In this document: positions 38,201-46,727 of the stretch, one piece after another
Numbering within the stretch: position 1 is the stretch's first letter
How the letters are laid out: each line of letters starts with the position of its first letter
NCBI RefSeq assembly: GCF_029889905.1
Contig: NZ_JARANZ010000002.1
Span: 1-64,000 of the forward strand
DNA from: Chromohalobacter sp. 11-W
Lineage (GTDB): Bacteria; Pseudomonadota; Gammaproteobacteria; Pseudomonadales; Halomonadaceae
Length of the DNA stretch: 64,000 bases
Reading direction: 5' to 3'
Translations under genes and position numbers: made by a program
Notes under the pieces: model-generated
Seen by the model: only the letters and a program-made list of their open reading frames with translations
Databases searched by the model: none
Told to the model about the DNA's origin: nothing

Positions 38201-39276
38201 TCGAAGGGTTTGTGGCCGGTGAGAAAGGGCGGCTCAACCTGGATGGCGAGGCCGACTGGCAGGATCCCTCGGCCTGGCAGGCACGTCTAGGCATCGAGGG
38301 GCAGGACGATCCGCTGGAGGTCAGCCTGCCGAACTTCGGGCGTTTGCGTGTTGCCCCGGATCTGCGTGTCGATGCCAATCCAGACCGCTTGCAAGTCCGC
38401 GGCGATGTCGATGTGCCCTGGGCGCGCCTGGAAGTAGGTAAGATTCCGCCTTCCGCCGTGGCACCTAGCAGCGACGAGGTCATCATCACGCGTGAGGAGG
38501 ATGCCGCCCAGGAAAAAGCCGCGGCCCAAGCGCTCTCAGATGCCGGCATGGCACTGGATATCAGCGTCATGCTGCATCTCGGTCCGGACATGAGCCTCGA
38601 AGCCTATGGCCTCGAGTCACAGTTGGAAGGCCAACTCGAAGTACGCCAGAGCAGTGGCCCCGTGCAGTTGTTCGGCGATGTCAACTTGGTTGACGGTAGT
38701 TACACTGCATTCGGGCAGGACTTGATCATTCGCCAGGGACAGATTCTGTTCAGCGGCCCGGCGTCACAGCCGCGTCTGCAATTCGAGGCGATTCGCAATC
38801 CCGACACCATCGAGGACGACGTGACCGCAGGGTTACGCGTCACGGGCCGTGCGGAGAACCCGCAACTGAGCATCTTCTCGGAACCTGCGATGTCGGAAAG
38901 CCGGGCCCTTTCCTATCTGCTTAGAGGCCGAGCACCGGGTGATGCCGGCGGCGATGGGGCACTGACCTCGGCGCTGATCGGGCTCTCGCTGTCGCAAAGC
39001 GGACGCGCCGTGGGCCAGCTCGGTCAGGCATTCGGGGTCGACGATTTAAGTCTCGACACCTCGGGCTCGGGCGAGGATAGTCAGGTCGTCGTCAGCGGCT
39101 ATGTCTTCGATGACTTGAAAGTTGGCTACGGCGTTGGCATTTTCTCCCCCATCGCCGAGCTGACACTGCGCTATCGTCTGATTCAGAACCTGTACCTAGA
39201 AGCGGTATCCGGCGCGGCTCAGGCAATCGATTTGATCTATACCTTCAGCCTCGGGCGCAGCAGCGCTTCGCCTTGA
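35263..39276 (+). CDS. tamB: Translocation and assembly module protein TamB (AsmA-like)
   Basis: A 1337-residue inner-membrane-anchored periplasmic protein of the AsmA/VPS13-like group. TamB proteins form a long beta-taco groove thought to carry phospholipids to the outer membrane, with TamA as its outer partner. An N-terminal helix (about residues 12-34, LIRTLIYVPLWLLGLVLLLL) anchors it; the middle is repetitive beta structure; the C-terminal DUF490 domain includes GDVNLVDGSYTAFGQDLIIR, GQILFSGPASQPRLQFEAIR and the ending [15 protein letters not shown] 35263 has GAGGAGG just upstream, inside tamA, implying translational coupling. An Ala/Ser-rich linker lies near residues 205-240. Confidence 0.95.
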   Translation: MASALRHRTGILIRTLIYVPLWLLGLVLLLLGVALSPWGTAWLTDQGQSRGWYEVEEVEGAPLDTLTLRGLHLDIGSLTLDVERLHLSWADDCLLDGKLCLQGLQVEGAHIVLASGNASDDAQPDAAPGGGMPALWFPFPIEIRALGLEDVRVELADGTQLQWDDFTTGARISGNDLTLLPTRLEGTQLYLPMSEGQRLTQGMASPSIPAGAIDAASQAAGSSAEASATDKASAVNEASAVGSRTSDTDAEQQRLALPEIDLPLDIRAPSLVIDDFQLRGATSYHLMQATLSLSTEGSDVAIHRLHVRSDDGEAELALQTTLSGDYPLHGNLEAHIARAPLAGQRAELTLDGSLADLALDLDASGPVTATLKGTVDALAPTLPFSLSLDANDITWPLAGTLTAPELAVQSRLDAAAVSASQHVGAGKPAYRLDTLHLDADGSLEDYRVALDLTARGDGLPESRLTLDGRGDASHFAWSPLTLQAEGGTLSGRGQVDWASALSVESDLQFDKLPVGAFTGAVDGTLNGKARIGFDMQPQGWRLRIPQLAIDGTLQDRALRLNAKLSGNSQMQWAIDQLDLRQGDNRITAEGNIGQRLDLRSRIEAPRLSTLWPGLGGALQGDLNAQGSLKSPRLDLDMTGEALRYQTQQLQSLSLKAQSEGVDDPRVNADLSIEGLEAGGQRVDALSVALTGRLSQHTLELDAQLGSGLPLSRASLTLDGQYDADAQRYRGSLAPLELATEYGDIALGDALDFDADIAAQRVTLSPFCLVRQQGGEACLVEQARLSADTGDASLALRDIPMDLLADKLPSGWRVDGKTQGEANLSWQQAGQQWHAEGQIDSQLDVTGEDARGNPWELPDSRLAATFDATPSRADTRLTLDQGDTGQLALTLGIDDPLGEAALEGRLQVTDIAFAPYRALVEGLSELEGSLAGDITFAGTLRQPDLDGELTAEGVKARGAALPVAIRDARLGIDFAGQRADIEGFVAGEKGRLNLDGEADWQDPSAWQARLGIEGQDDPLEVSLPNFGRLRVAPDLRVDANPDRLQVRGDVDVPWARLEVGKIPPSAVAPSSDEVIITREEDAAQEKAAAQALSDAGMALDISVMLHLGPDMSLEAYGLESQLEGQLEVRQSSGPVQLFGDVNLVDGSYTAFGQDLIIRQGQILFSGPASQPRLQFEAIRNPDTIEDDVTAGLRVTGRAENPQLSIFSEPAMSESRALSYLLRGRAPGDAGGDGALTSALIGLSLSQSGRAVGQLGQAFGVDDLSLDTSGSGEDSQVVVSGYVFDDLKVGYGVGIFSPIAELTLRYRLIQNLYLEAVSGAAQAIDLIYTFSLGRSSASP

Positions 39277-39724
39277 GGCCACTGCCGCAGGGACACGCGG
39301 CATTGCGGCCGATGTCGAGGCGGCGCCACTGGGCGTCGCCGTCGACATAGAACCACTGGTCGGCATGAGTGACGAACCGGAAGCGGCTGATCTCGGTAAG
39401 GCGCTGAAAGCCATCGGTGTCGATGAAATCGGCACTGAACGTCACCGTGCCTTTCTCGCCTTGTTGGGTGCTGTCATGGACGATCAGCTTAAGCCAACGT
39501 GCTGTGTTCGTGGCCAGTGAGTCGCGGGTGGGGCATGTGGCGGGATCCCAGGTAGCGATCAACGCGTCGTACGCATCGCGCGCGAAGGCGCTATAGCGTG
39601 CTCGCATCAGCGCCTCGGGTGTCCGCGCGCGGCGCGGATCCTCATGGATCGGCGCGCAGCATTCATCGAAGCGCCGTGGTTGCCCGCAGGGGCAGGTGTC
39701 GGACGCTTTTTTACTCATCGTCAT
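39245..39724 (-). CDS. ychJ: YchJ-family protein with two SEC-C zinc motifs
   Basis: A 159-residue UPF0225 protein. The N-terminal [13 protein letters not shown] (residues about 11-23) and the C-terminal [13 protein letters not shown] (about 144-156) are SEC-C zinc motifs, with an NTF2-like middle domain ([18 protein letters not shown]). Its function is unknown. It overlaps the 3' end of tamB by 32 bases on the opposite strand and starts only 14 bases from the msrA start codon. ATG 39724 has AGGGA upstream; an ATG 6 bases later is also possible. Confidence 0.92.
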   Translation of the reverse strand: MTMSKKASDTCPCGQPRRFDECCAPIHEDPRRARTPEALMRARYSAFARDAYDALIATWDPATCPTRDSLATNTARWLKLIVHDSTQQGEKGTVTFSADFIDTDGFQRLTEISRFRFVTHADQWFYVDGDAQWRRLDIGRNAACPCGSGLKAKRCCARG

Positions 39725-39738
39725 GCGAGATTTTCCCT

Positions 39739-40374
39739 ATGTGGCCACAAGAATCGCTCGAGCTTCCCACGCCGGAAACGGCACTCAAGGGGCGTGATAC
39801 GCCCATACGTATCAGCGGCACTCATTATGTCAACGGCCGCTCGATGTTGTCGCCATTCCCAGAAGGGCATGAGGAAATCGTGCTAGGGCTTGGCTGTTTC
39901 TGGGGTGCAGAGCGTCTGTTCTGGGAAATGCCAGGTGTTTACGTAACAGCCGTGGGGTACGCTGGCGGCTATACGCCCAACCCGACCTACGAGGAAACGT
40001 GTACTGGGCATACCGGACACGCCGAGGTGGTCCACGTCGTGTTCGATCCTACCGAAATCGGGCTGCCCGAATTGCTGCGTGCTTTCTGGGAGGCGCACGA
40101 CCCGACGCAAGGCATGCGGCAAGGCAACGACATCGGCAGCCAGTATCGGAGCGTCATCTACACCACGGATGAGCTACAGCGCCCACTGGTCGACAAGAGC
40201 TGGCAAGAATACGACCAGGCCCTGCGCCAGCAGGACCGTGGCCACGTTACGACGGAAGTGGCACCGCTCGAAGCCTTCTACTATGCGGAAGAGTATCACC
40301 AGCAGTATTTGGCCAAAAATCCGGCGGGATATTGCGGCCTCAAGGGCACGGGAGTGGCCTGTCCGGTGACGTGA
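39739..40374 (+). CDS. msrA: Peptide methionine sulfoxide reductase MsrA
   Basis: Reduces methionine-S-sulfoxide in proteins and free form. The 211-residue protein has the catalytic cysteine in [19 protein letters not shown] near residue 52, [15 protein letters not shown] near 74, and two recycling cysteines in [15 protein letters not shown] at the C-terminus, the pattern of E. coli MsrA, which also shares the extra N-terminal segment of about 45 residues. ATG 39739 ([15 protein letters not shown]) fits that family; the in-frame extension upstream runs through ychJ antisense. Divergent from ychJ. Confidence 0.95.
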   Translation: MWPQESLELPTPETALKGRDTPIRISGTHYVNGRSMLSPFPEGHEEIVLGLGCFWGAERLFWEMPGVYVTAVGYAGGYTPNPTYEETCTGHTGHAEVVHVVFDPTEIGLPELLRAFWEAHDPTQGMRQGNDIGSQYRSVIYTTDELQRPLVDKSWQEYDQALRQQDRGHVTTEVAPLEAFYYAEEYHQQYLAKNPAGYCGLKGTGVACPVT

Positions 40375-40398
40375 AGCACTAGATTTCTTACTGGGTCA

Positions 40399-41427
40399 TT
40401 AACCGTTGGGCCCCGCCGCCAGCGAGTGATGCGGGGCCAGATGCGCGGCCCAGCATTCCAATTGCCACGCAACACGCCGTGCCAACCAGGAGCCGAGTCG
40501 GCCCTGGCGTGACTCAACGAAGCCGACATGCCCACCCTGGCGGGCGATTTCTAGTCGCACGGCATCGGCCGGGGCCGGCAGCCGGGAGAACAGATCGGCG
40601 GGCATGAAGGGATCATCCGCGGCGTGTAGGAGCAGGGTCGGCAATTCTATGTCACCCAACAGCCGACCGGCGGACGCGCGCTGATAATAGTCACTGGCCG
40701 ACTGAAAACCATGCAAGGGAGCTGTGACCGCGTTGTCGTATGCCCAGAACGTCTCCAGGCCCTCGAGCTGTCGCGCGCTGAGTGTGATCGGGAGGGGGCC
40801 GGCCGCCAACTTGGTGGTGACCTTGCGTTTGAGAGCGTGGAGCAGATGACGCTGATAGACACGAGAAAAACCGCGGTTGAGCGCATCGGCGCTGGCCGCC
40901 AGATCGAGTGGCGCACTGATGGCAATGGCCCCGGCGAGATCGAGGCCGTCACCGCCTTGCTCGGCGACTAACTTGACAAGCATGTTGCCTCCCAACGACA
41001 CACCGGCCGCCACCTTGATGGCGCGTGGATAACGTAGCGCCAACTGCCCAATGACCCAATAGGCATCCGCCGTATCGCCCGAGTGATAGGCCCGGGCCAG
41101 CCGATTAGGCGCCTGACCACAGCCACGAAAGTGCATCAGTACCGCCCGCCAGCCCATCTCACTCGCCGCACGCATCAACTCGCGTGCATACGGGGAGTCG
41201 AATGAGCCTTCCAAGCCATGAAACAGTACGAACACCGGCGCGTCCGCTCGCGTGGGGGCCGGCAGGGCCCAGGCAAGCTCGACGAAGTCGCCATCGGGTA
41301 GGTTAATGATTTCCGTTTCTCGCGCCAGCGAGGGCAACGGGAGAAAGCGAGGCAACAGGGTCTGCACATGGCGATTACCCAAGCCTCTTGGCGCGCAAAA
41401 ATCGGCGGAAAACAGCGTGCGTGACAT
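40399..41427 (-). CDS. YheT-family alpha/beta hydrolase
   Basis: A 342-residue alpha/beta hydrolase of the YheT/UPF0017 group. The start region GNRHVQTLLPRF near residue 17 is a family mark. VLFHGLEGSFDSPYARELM near 67 supplies the oxyanion region, AAGVSLGGNMLVKLVAEQ near 139 holds the nucleophile serine (GVSLGGN), and the acid and histidine lie in LHAADDPFMPADL and GGHVGFVES near the C-terminus. Substrate unknown; esterase activity is likely. It ends 24 bases from convergent msrA. Confidence 0.9.
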   Translation of the reverse strand: MSRTLFSADFCAPRGLGNRHVQTLLPRFLPLPSLARETEIINLPDGDFVELAWALPAPTRADAPVFVLFHGLEGSFDSPYARELMRAASEMGWRAVLMHFRGCGQAPNRLARAYHSGDTADAYWVIGQLALRYPRAIKVAAGVSLGGNMLVKLVAEQGGDGLDLAGAIAISAPLDLAASADALNRGFSRVYQRHLLHALKRKVTTKLAAGPLPITLSARQLEGLETFWAYDNAVTAPLHGFQSASDYYQRASAGRLLGDIELPTLLLHAADDPFMPADLFSRLPAPADAVRLEIARQGGHVGFVESRQGRLGSWLARRVAWQLECWAAHLAPHHSLAAGPNG

Positions 41428-41511
41428 CGGTGCGGCTCTTGCGAATCTATCTGTAGCTTAGGCACTTTTCAGACAATGCCTAACGTTTTGCGCTTGCTTG
41501 GCAGGTACTCA

Positions 41512-42429
41512 TCAGGCATTGCCGTACGTTGCCTCGAGTTGTTGCCATAAACCGGGCAAACCGGGGTGACGTGAATCCTTGCGCGCGTACAAGCGCAGAT
41601 CCAGCGGGACATCCCAACGCTCATCGCCAGCGCGCACCAGTTCGCCATTGGCCATCGGGGTGGTGACACTGCGCTGCGGCAGCCATCCAAGCCCGTAGCC
41701 TTGTACCACCAGCTCGCGAATATTGGTGGCCTGCACACTTTCATTGAGCGTATTCAGGTAGACGGCATCCGGCTGGCGGCCGAGATGCGCCTCGAGCGCG
41801 GCCGCCATCAACCCTCGTGGATGAAAGGCGATCAGCGGTTGAGGCTGGCGGCGCGTTCCCGGTAACGAGAAGCGTGAGCGCCCCTCGGCATCGGGGGCGC
41901 TGACCGGAACGAGCCGCTCTTCGCCTAGGCTTAGGTATTTAAGCTCGCTCATTTCCAGATCGAGGGCTATCCGCCCGCGTGGCCAGTACAATAGCGCTAA
42001 ATCACATTCGCTGCGTTCCAGTCCATGTAGATAATCGCCGATCAGCCAGCTCGTAGCACGCAAATAGGGCGATATCGCCGGTGTAAGAGCATGCTGTTCG
42101 AGCCAGCCTGGCAAAAAATTCGACACCAAACTCTGTGGCGCGGCCAGTAGGATGCGTCTGGCCTCGTCGGTGGCAATCGACTGTAAACGGTCACGCGTCA
42201 ATCGCACGCGCTCGGTGATCTGCTCGCAAAGCGCTAGAAACTCCTCGCCAGCCGGCGTCAGACTCAACGGCAACGTTTGGCGGTTGATCAAGGTGGTTCC
42301 CATTTCCTCCTCGAGCAGCTTGATACGCCGCGAGAAGGTCGGTTGGGTCACGTTCTGGGCATCGGCGGCCCGGGAAAAATGGCGTTCCCTGGCCAGCACG
42401 ATGAAGTCTTCGAGCCAGCGAATTTCCAT
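41512..42429 (-). CDS. LysR-type regulator, HypT-like paralogue
   Basis: A 305-residue LysR regulator. The helix-turn-helix region EIRWLEDFIVLARERHFSRA and VTQPTFSRRIKLLEEEMG is similar to the regulator at 9855-10772 and to E. coli HypT. The effector domain includes ILLAAPQSLVSNFLPGWL. I chose ATG 42429; the frame is open 60 bases further upstream without a recognisable ribosome site at either start. It follows the dpp transport genes in the same direction after 121 bases and has yheT and msrA downstream. Target genes unknown. Confidence 0.85.
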   Translation of the reverse strand: MEIRWLEDFIVLARERHFSRAADAQNVTQPTFSRRIKLLEEEMGTTLINRQTLPLSLTPAGEEFLALCEQITERVRLTRDRLQSIATDEARRILLAAPQSLVSNFLPGWLEQHALTPAISPYLRATSWLIGDYLHGLERSECDLALLYWPRGRIALDLEMSELKYLSLGEERLVPVSAPDAEGRSRFSLPGTRRQPQPLIAFHPRGLMAAALEAHLGRQPDAVYLNTLNESVQATNIRELVVQGYGLGWLPQRSVTTPMANGELVRAGDERWDVPLDLRLYARKDSRHPGLPGLWQQLEATYGNA

Positions 42430-42550
42430 TTTCAGACGCCATCCATCATCGTTAACGCCGCACGCCAGCCGAAGCGTGCAGCGTCGCATGGCAACGCCCC
42501 GTCACGTACAGATGGAGGGGGCGCTGCAAGTATGTTGCTCCACGATACGC

Positions 42551-43615
42551 TCAGATACGGCCTTCCTCGACCGCATGACACGCCACCTGGTTACCGTCGT
42601 CGGTGACGATGAGCTGCGGTACTTCCTGGCGGCAGCGCTCCATGGCATGCGGACACCGACCATGAAAGACACAGCCCGAGGGAAGGTGAACCGGCGTGGG
42701 GACTTCGCCGGAAAGGCGTACATGCTCGGGGCGGTCGTCTTCGAGGCGGGGAATCGCCGAGAGCAGCGCTTGCGTATAGGGATGCTTAGGCCTCGCGAAC
42801 AGTGAGCGCGTATCGGCTAGTTCACACACCGTCCCCAGATACATGACCGCCACCCGCGTACCAAAATGCTCGACCACGGCCAAGTCATGGGTAATGAAGA
42901 GATACGTCAGGTGGCGTTCGGCCTGTGCGTCCATCAGCAGGTTGAGCACCTGGGCCTGGATCGACACATCGAGCGCCGAGATCGGTTCGTCGGCGACGAT
43001 GAACTCGGGGTCGACTGCCAACGCCCGGGCAATTGCGATCCGTTGGCGTTGACCGCCGGAAAACTCGTGCCCGAAGCGCTTGCCCCATTCCGGATCGATG
43101 CCCACCGACGCCATCACGTCGTCCACCTTGTCCTGGACCTGCGGTGTCGTCCAGTCCGGGTGATGAAAACGCAATGGTTCTTCCAGCGTCTGTTGGATCG
43201 TCATGCGTGGGTTAAGCGAGGCATACGGATTCTGAAAGATCATCTGCATGCGCTGACGATAAGGCAGTAGCCGTTTACCACGCATATTATCGATGCGCTG
43301 GCCGTCATACCTAATTTCCCCCGCGCTGGGAGACAGCAACCCCATGACCAGGCGCGCCACGGTGGATTTGCCACAGCCGGACTCCCCGACCACGCACAAA
43401 GCCTCGCCCCGGCGAACGGTGAGGTCCACACCGTTGATGGCATGCACTTGCTCATTGCGCCGCACCAGGCGGCCTTTTTCGAAGTGCAACTGTTCGAGAA
43501 ATCCGTCGGCCAACGGGAAATGCTTGTACATTCCCCGAATCTCCAGCAGGGACTCGGCCTCGGCGTGGTTCTGTGACGTGGTCACGGGTGATGCTTGGGC
43601 GGCAACGGCGTTCAT
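42551..43615 (-). CDS. dppF: Peptide ABC transporter ATP-binding protein (DppF-type)
   Basis: Second ATPase of a peptide-type importer. The 354-residue protein has Walker A VVGESGCGKSTVAR near residue 78, Q-loop MIFQNPYASLNPR, signature HEFSGGQRQRIAIARAL near 180, Walker B FIVADEPISALD near 205 and a C-terminal oligopeptide-transporter domain with Cys-rich SGCVFHGRCPHAMERC near 310, which in related proteins binds an Fe-S cluster. It overlaps dppD by 4 bases. The substrate could be di/oligopeptides or another SBP5-class ligand. Confidence 0.93.
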   Translation of the reverse strand: MNAVAAQASPVTTSQNHAEAESLLEIRGMYKHFPLADGFLEQLHFEKGRLVRRNEQVHAINGVDLTVRRGEALCVVGESGCGKSTVARLVMGLLSPSAGEIRYDGQRIDNMRGKRLLPYRQRMQMIFQNPYASLNPRMTIQQTLEEPLRFHHPDWTTPQVQDKVDDVMASVGIDPEWGKRFGHEFSGGQRQRIAIARALAVDPEFIVADEPISALDVSIQAQVLNLLMDAQAERHLTYLFITHDLAVVEHFGTRVAVMYLGTVCELADTRSLFARPKHPYTQALLSAIPRLEDDRPEHVRLSGEVPTPVHLPSGCVFHGRCPHAMERCRQEVPQLIVTDDGNQVACHAVEEGRI

Positions 43616-44613
43616 GAGGCCTCCTTGGCGAGCATGTCACGCACCATGTGGCACGCGACGTCGCAATTTCCCGAGGTGACGAACTCAGGGACCTCTTCGA
43701 GGCAATCGCGGCGCGGCTGCCCCGAAGCGTCGTAACGATATTGGCAACGCGGATGGAATGCGCAACCGCTCGGCGTATTGGCTAGTGATGGCATCGAGCC
43801 AGGAATTTGGTTGAGCCGGCTACCGGGCGTGGTCATCTGGGGCAGGGCGTTGAGCAACCCCTGGGTGTAGGGGTGCTGGGCATCGTTGATGATTTCGCGC
43901 GTCGGTCCCTGCTCGATGACGCGTCCGGCGTACATGACCAGCGTACGCTGCGTCATCTGGCTAACTACTCCCAAGTCATGGGTGATCAACACCAGCCCCA
44001 CATTGTGCTTCTCGCACAGCTCGCGCAGGAGCGTCATGATCTCGGCTTGAATCGTCACATCCAACGCCGTGGTTGGTTCGTCGGCGACGATGATATCCGG
44101 GTCCAGCAGGAGCGCGATCGCAATGATGATGCGCTGGCGCATGCCCCCTGAGAGTTCGTGAGGATACTGATCCAGGCGTGTTTCCGGCGAGGGGATATAA
44201 ACCTGCTTGAGCTTGTGCAGGGCGATGGCGCGCGCTTCACGCGTCGAGATACGTCGATGCGCCTTCAGGCTCTCGACCATCTGCTCGCCAATGGACAGCA
44301 CGGGGTTGAGCGTCATCATCGGATCCTGAAAGATCATCGAGATCCGGTTGCCGCGTACGCGACGCAGCTCGCGTGCCGACATTCGCGCCAGATCGTTACC
44401 CTCGAAGCGAATGCTGCCGTCGGCGATATACCCCGGCTTGGCGATAAGGTTGAGCAATGTGAACGCGGCGACCGATTTGCCCGCGCCGGACTCGCCGACA
44501 ATGCCCAGACGCTCGCCGCGATCCAGCGTGAAGCTAACGTCGCGCAAGGCGCGTACCTCACCTTGGCGCAGGGCGAAGCGCACATCGAGATTGGAAACTT
44601 CGAGTAAAGCCAT
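43612..44613 (-). CDS. dppD: Peptide ABC transporter ATP-binding protein (DppD-type)
   Basis: First ATPase of the importer, 333 residues. Walker A GIVGESGAGKSVAAF near 36, Q-loop MIFQDPMMTLNPVLS near 94, signature HELSGGMRQRIIIAIAL near 155, Walker B IIVADEPTTALD near 177, and the C-terminal TPSGCAFHPRCQYRYDAS cysteine region near 290 are seen. Start 44613 (MALLEVSNLDVRF) is the family start; the frame stays open 114 bases upstream into dppC without support. It lies 5 bases after dppC. Confidence 0.94.
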   Translation of the reverse strand: MALLEVSNLDVRFALRQGEVRALRDVSFTLDRGERLGIVGESGAGKSVAAFTLLNLIAKPGYIADGSIRFEGNDLARMSARELRRVRGNRISMIFQDPMMTLNPVLSIGEQMVESLKAHRRISTREARAIALHKLKQVYIPSPETRLDQYPHELSGGMRQRIIIAIALLLDPDIIVADEPTTALDVTIQAEIMTLLRELCEKHNVGLVLITHDLGVVSQMTQRTLVMYAGRVIEQGPTREIINDAQHPYTQGLLNALPQMTTPGSRLNQIPGSMPSLANTPSGCAFHPRCQYRYDASGQPRRDCLEEVPEFVTSGNCDVACHMVRDMLAKEAS

Positions 44614-44618
44614 GTGCG

Positions 44619-45560
44619 TTACCCCTTGTAGAGCCGAGGATTCATGACGTCGCGCAGCCAGTCGCCAAGCAAGTTGACTACCAGCACCAGCACCACGAGG
44701 ACTGCGCCGGGGATCAGCGTGATCCACCAGGACCCGGACTGCAGATAATCAAAGCCGGACTTGATCAACGAACCCAGAGAAGGCTGGGTTTCCGGCATGC
44801 CCAGGCCTAGGAAGGAAAGGGCGGCCTCGGAGATGATGGCGTTGGCGATCTGCACGGTCGATATAACGAAGATCGGCGAGAGCGTGTTGGGCAGGATATG
44901 GCGGAACATGACCCGGCGGTCGCGATAGCCCATGACGCGAGCGGCATCCACGTATTCCTTGGAACGCTCGGCCAGCACCGACGCGCGCACCGTGCGGGCG
45001 TATTGCGGCCATTCAGCAAGCCCGATGATCAACACCAGCAGCCAGACGGCGTAATCGCTATACACGGCACCGCCGAAGACGGCCTTGATCAACGCCCCGA
45101 CGATGATGGCGACCATCAATGTCGAGAACGATAGCTGAATGTCCGCCAGACGCATCAGAAACGCATCGATCCGGCCGCCCAGATAACCGGCCAACAGCCC
45201 CACGGTGACGCCGATCAGCGCCTGGAGCATCACCGCGCCGAAGCCGATGATCAGCGAGACGCGCGCGCCATAGAGGATCGTCGACAGCAGATCACGCCCC
45301 TGGGCATCGGTGCCCAAGGGGAAAAGAGCATCAGCCCCGTCGACCCATATGGGAGGAAGCTCGGAGTTAAGGATATTGATCTGGGTGAGATCGTAGGGGT
45401 TCATCGGTGCGAGCCACGGCGCGCAAACCGCCCCCAGGAGAATGCACAGGAAAATGGCCAGACAGAATTGCGCGATCCAATCACGCTTGAAGCTGTAGAC
45501 CAGGTAGGAATTACGGAAACGCTTCCAGCGGGAAGGCGTTGTTGCAGTCGTTGTCGTCAT
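44619..45560 (-). CDS. dppC: Peptide ABC transporter permease (DppC-type)
   Basis: Inner-membrane permease of 313 residues. An N-terminal helix (about 30-52, FCLAIFLCILLGAVCAPWLA) precedes a periplasmic loop with TDAQGRDLLSTILYGARVSL, then a five-helix BPD_transp_1 domain with the EAA-loop sequence EYVDAARVMGYRDRRVMFRH near 205, which contacts the ATPases. It overlaps dppB by 4 bases. Confidence 0.95.
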   Translation of the reverse strand: MTTTTATTPSRWKRFRNSYLVYSFKRDWIAQFCLAIFLCILLGAVCAPWLAPMNPYDLTQINILNSELPPIWVDGADALFPLGTDAQGRDLLSTILYGARVSLIIGFGAVMLQALIGVTVGLLAGYLGGRIDAFLMRLADIQLSFSTLMVAIIVGALIKAVFGGAVYSDYAVWLLVLIIGLAEWPQYARTVRASVLAERSKEYVDAARVMGYRDRRVMFRHILPNTLSPIFVISTVQIANAIISEAALSFLGLGMPETQPSLGSLIKSGFDYLQSGSWWITLIPGAVLVVLVLVVNLLGDWLRDVMNPRLYKG

Positions 45561-46606
45561 GCCGGCTTCCCTGTCAGTTTCACTGTCGGATTGACCAGCC
45601 CGTAGATCAGATCAACCAGCGTGTTGGTGACCACGAAGATCAAGCCGACAATCATCAAGTAGGTCACGATGAGCGGGATATCCGAGCGCTGGATGGCTTC
45701 GAGGAACATGAGCCCCATGCCCGGCCACTGGAAGACGGTCTCGGTCAGGATGGTGTAGGCCACCATGGTGCCGAGCTGAACGCCGCCAACGGTAATGACC
45801 GGCAACATGGTGTTCTTGAGCGCATGCACGAAGTAGATGCGCTTGAGCGAGATCCCTTTGGCCGTGGCGAACTTGACGTATTCCGACTGCAGAACCTCGA
45901 GCATTTCGGCACGTATCAGTCGAATGAAAAGCGGCAGCATGATCGATGCCAACGAAACGGCGGGCAACACCAGATACGTCAGGCCATCGAGGGAGAAGAA
46001 GTTGCTATCCCAGGTGCCGAAGAGATGCGTCAAGTCGTTGCCGCGCCCGTATGACGGCATTCCGCCCTCAGTGGACAGCACACCGTTGAGCCACTGTCCC
46101 CATCCCGTATCCACCGGAAACGGGGAGAAGTCGACGCCGATCGCGAAGAGTTGAATCAACATGATGGCCGTCAGGAAAACGGGGATCGAAATACCGATGA
46201 TGGATACGCTCATGAAAAAGCGTGACAGGGCCGATCGCGGGCGTATCGCACAGTAGACCCCGATGGGTACCGAGAACACCACGATGATGATTGTCGCGGC
46301 AATTACCAGTTCCAGCGTCGCCGGTAAATGGCGCTGGATGACCTCTGTCGTCGGCTCGTTGAAAAAATACGAGTAACCGAAATCGCCTTGCAGGGCATTG
46401 GTCGCGAAGCGACCGTACTGCACGAGGAAGGAGTCGTTGAGCCCCAGCTCTTCTCGCAGTTCGGCCCGTTGGCTCTCCGGCACGGACTGTCCCACCATCT
46501 GCTGGATGGGATCGCCCAGATTGCTCTGGATGGCGAAACTGATAACGCTGATGACGAACATGACCACGAAGGCATGCATCAGTCGCTTGATCAGAAAAGC
46601 GATCAT
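45557..46606 (-). CDS. dppB: Peptide ABC transporter permease (DppB-type)
   Basis: Inner-membrane permease of 349 residues. The first helix (about 9-30, MHAFVVMFVISVISFAIQSN) and LGDPIQQMVGQSVPESQRAE are typical of DppB/OppB. The EAA loop SEYVKFATAKGISLKRIYFV lies near 235, and VAYTILTETVFQWPGMG near 280. It is separated from dppA by 121 bases containing a perfect hairpin. Confidence 0.95.
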   Translation of the reverse strand: MIAFLIKRLMHAFVVMFVISVISFAIQSNLGDPIQQMVGQSVPESQRAELREELGLNDSFLVQYGRFATNALQGDFGYSYFFNEPTTEVIQRHLPATLELVIAATIIIVVFSVPIGVYCAIRPRSALSRFFMSVSIIGISIPVFLTAIMLIQLFAIGVDFSPFPVDTGWGQWLNGVLSTEGGMPSYGRGNDLTHLFGTWDSNFFSLDGLTYLVLPAVSLASIMLPLFIRLIRAEMLEVLQSEYVKFATAKGISLKRIYFVHALKNTMLPVITVGGVQLGTMVAYTILTETVFQWPGMGLMFLEAIQRSDIPLIVTYLMIVGLIFVVTNTLVDLIYGLVNPTVKLTGKPA

Positions 46607-46690
46607 GGATGGCGTGTCCTGTTAAACGGGCATCTCCGTCCCGTGCCCTGAGTGGGCCGGGCCGGAGAAACATCGTGGATGGGAATAGGG

Positions 46691-46714
46691 CAATGCCGCC
46701 CAATGGCGGCATTG
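46691..46714 (-). terminator. Intercistronic hairpin between dppA and dppB
   Basis: Perfect 10-bp inverted repeat CAATGCCGCC (46691-46700) / GGCGGCATTG (46705-46714) with a 4-base loop, 14 bases after the dppA stop on the minus strand. It has no T-run. In binding-protein operons such hairpins usually shield the upstream mRNA or cause partial termination, so that more binding protein than permease is made. Confidence 0.7.
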
Positions 46715-46727
46715 CATGGTCGCGCTC

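Noticed and set aside
42152-42805. 217-codon plus-strand frame across the LysR-dppF junction
   Set aside because: Antisense to two real genes and without family features.
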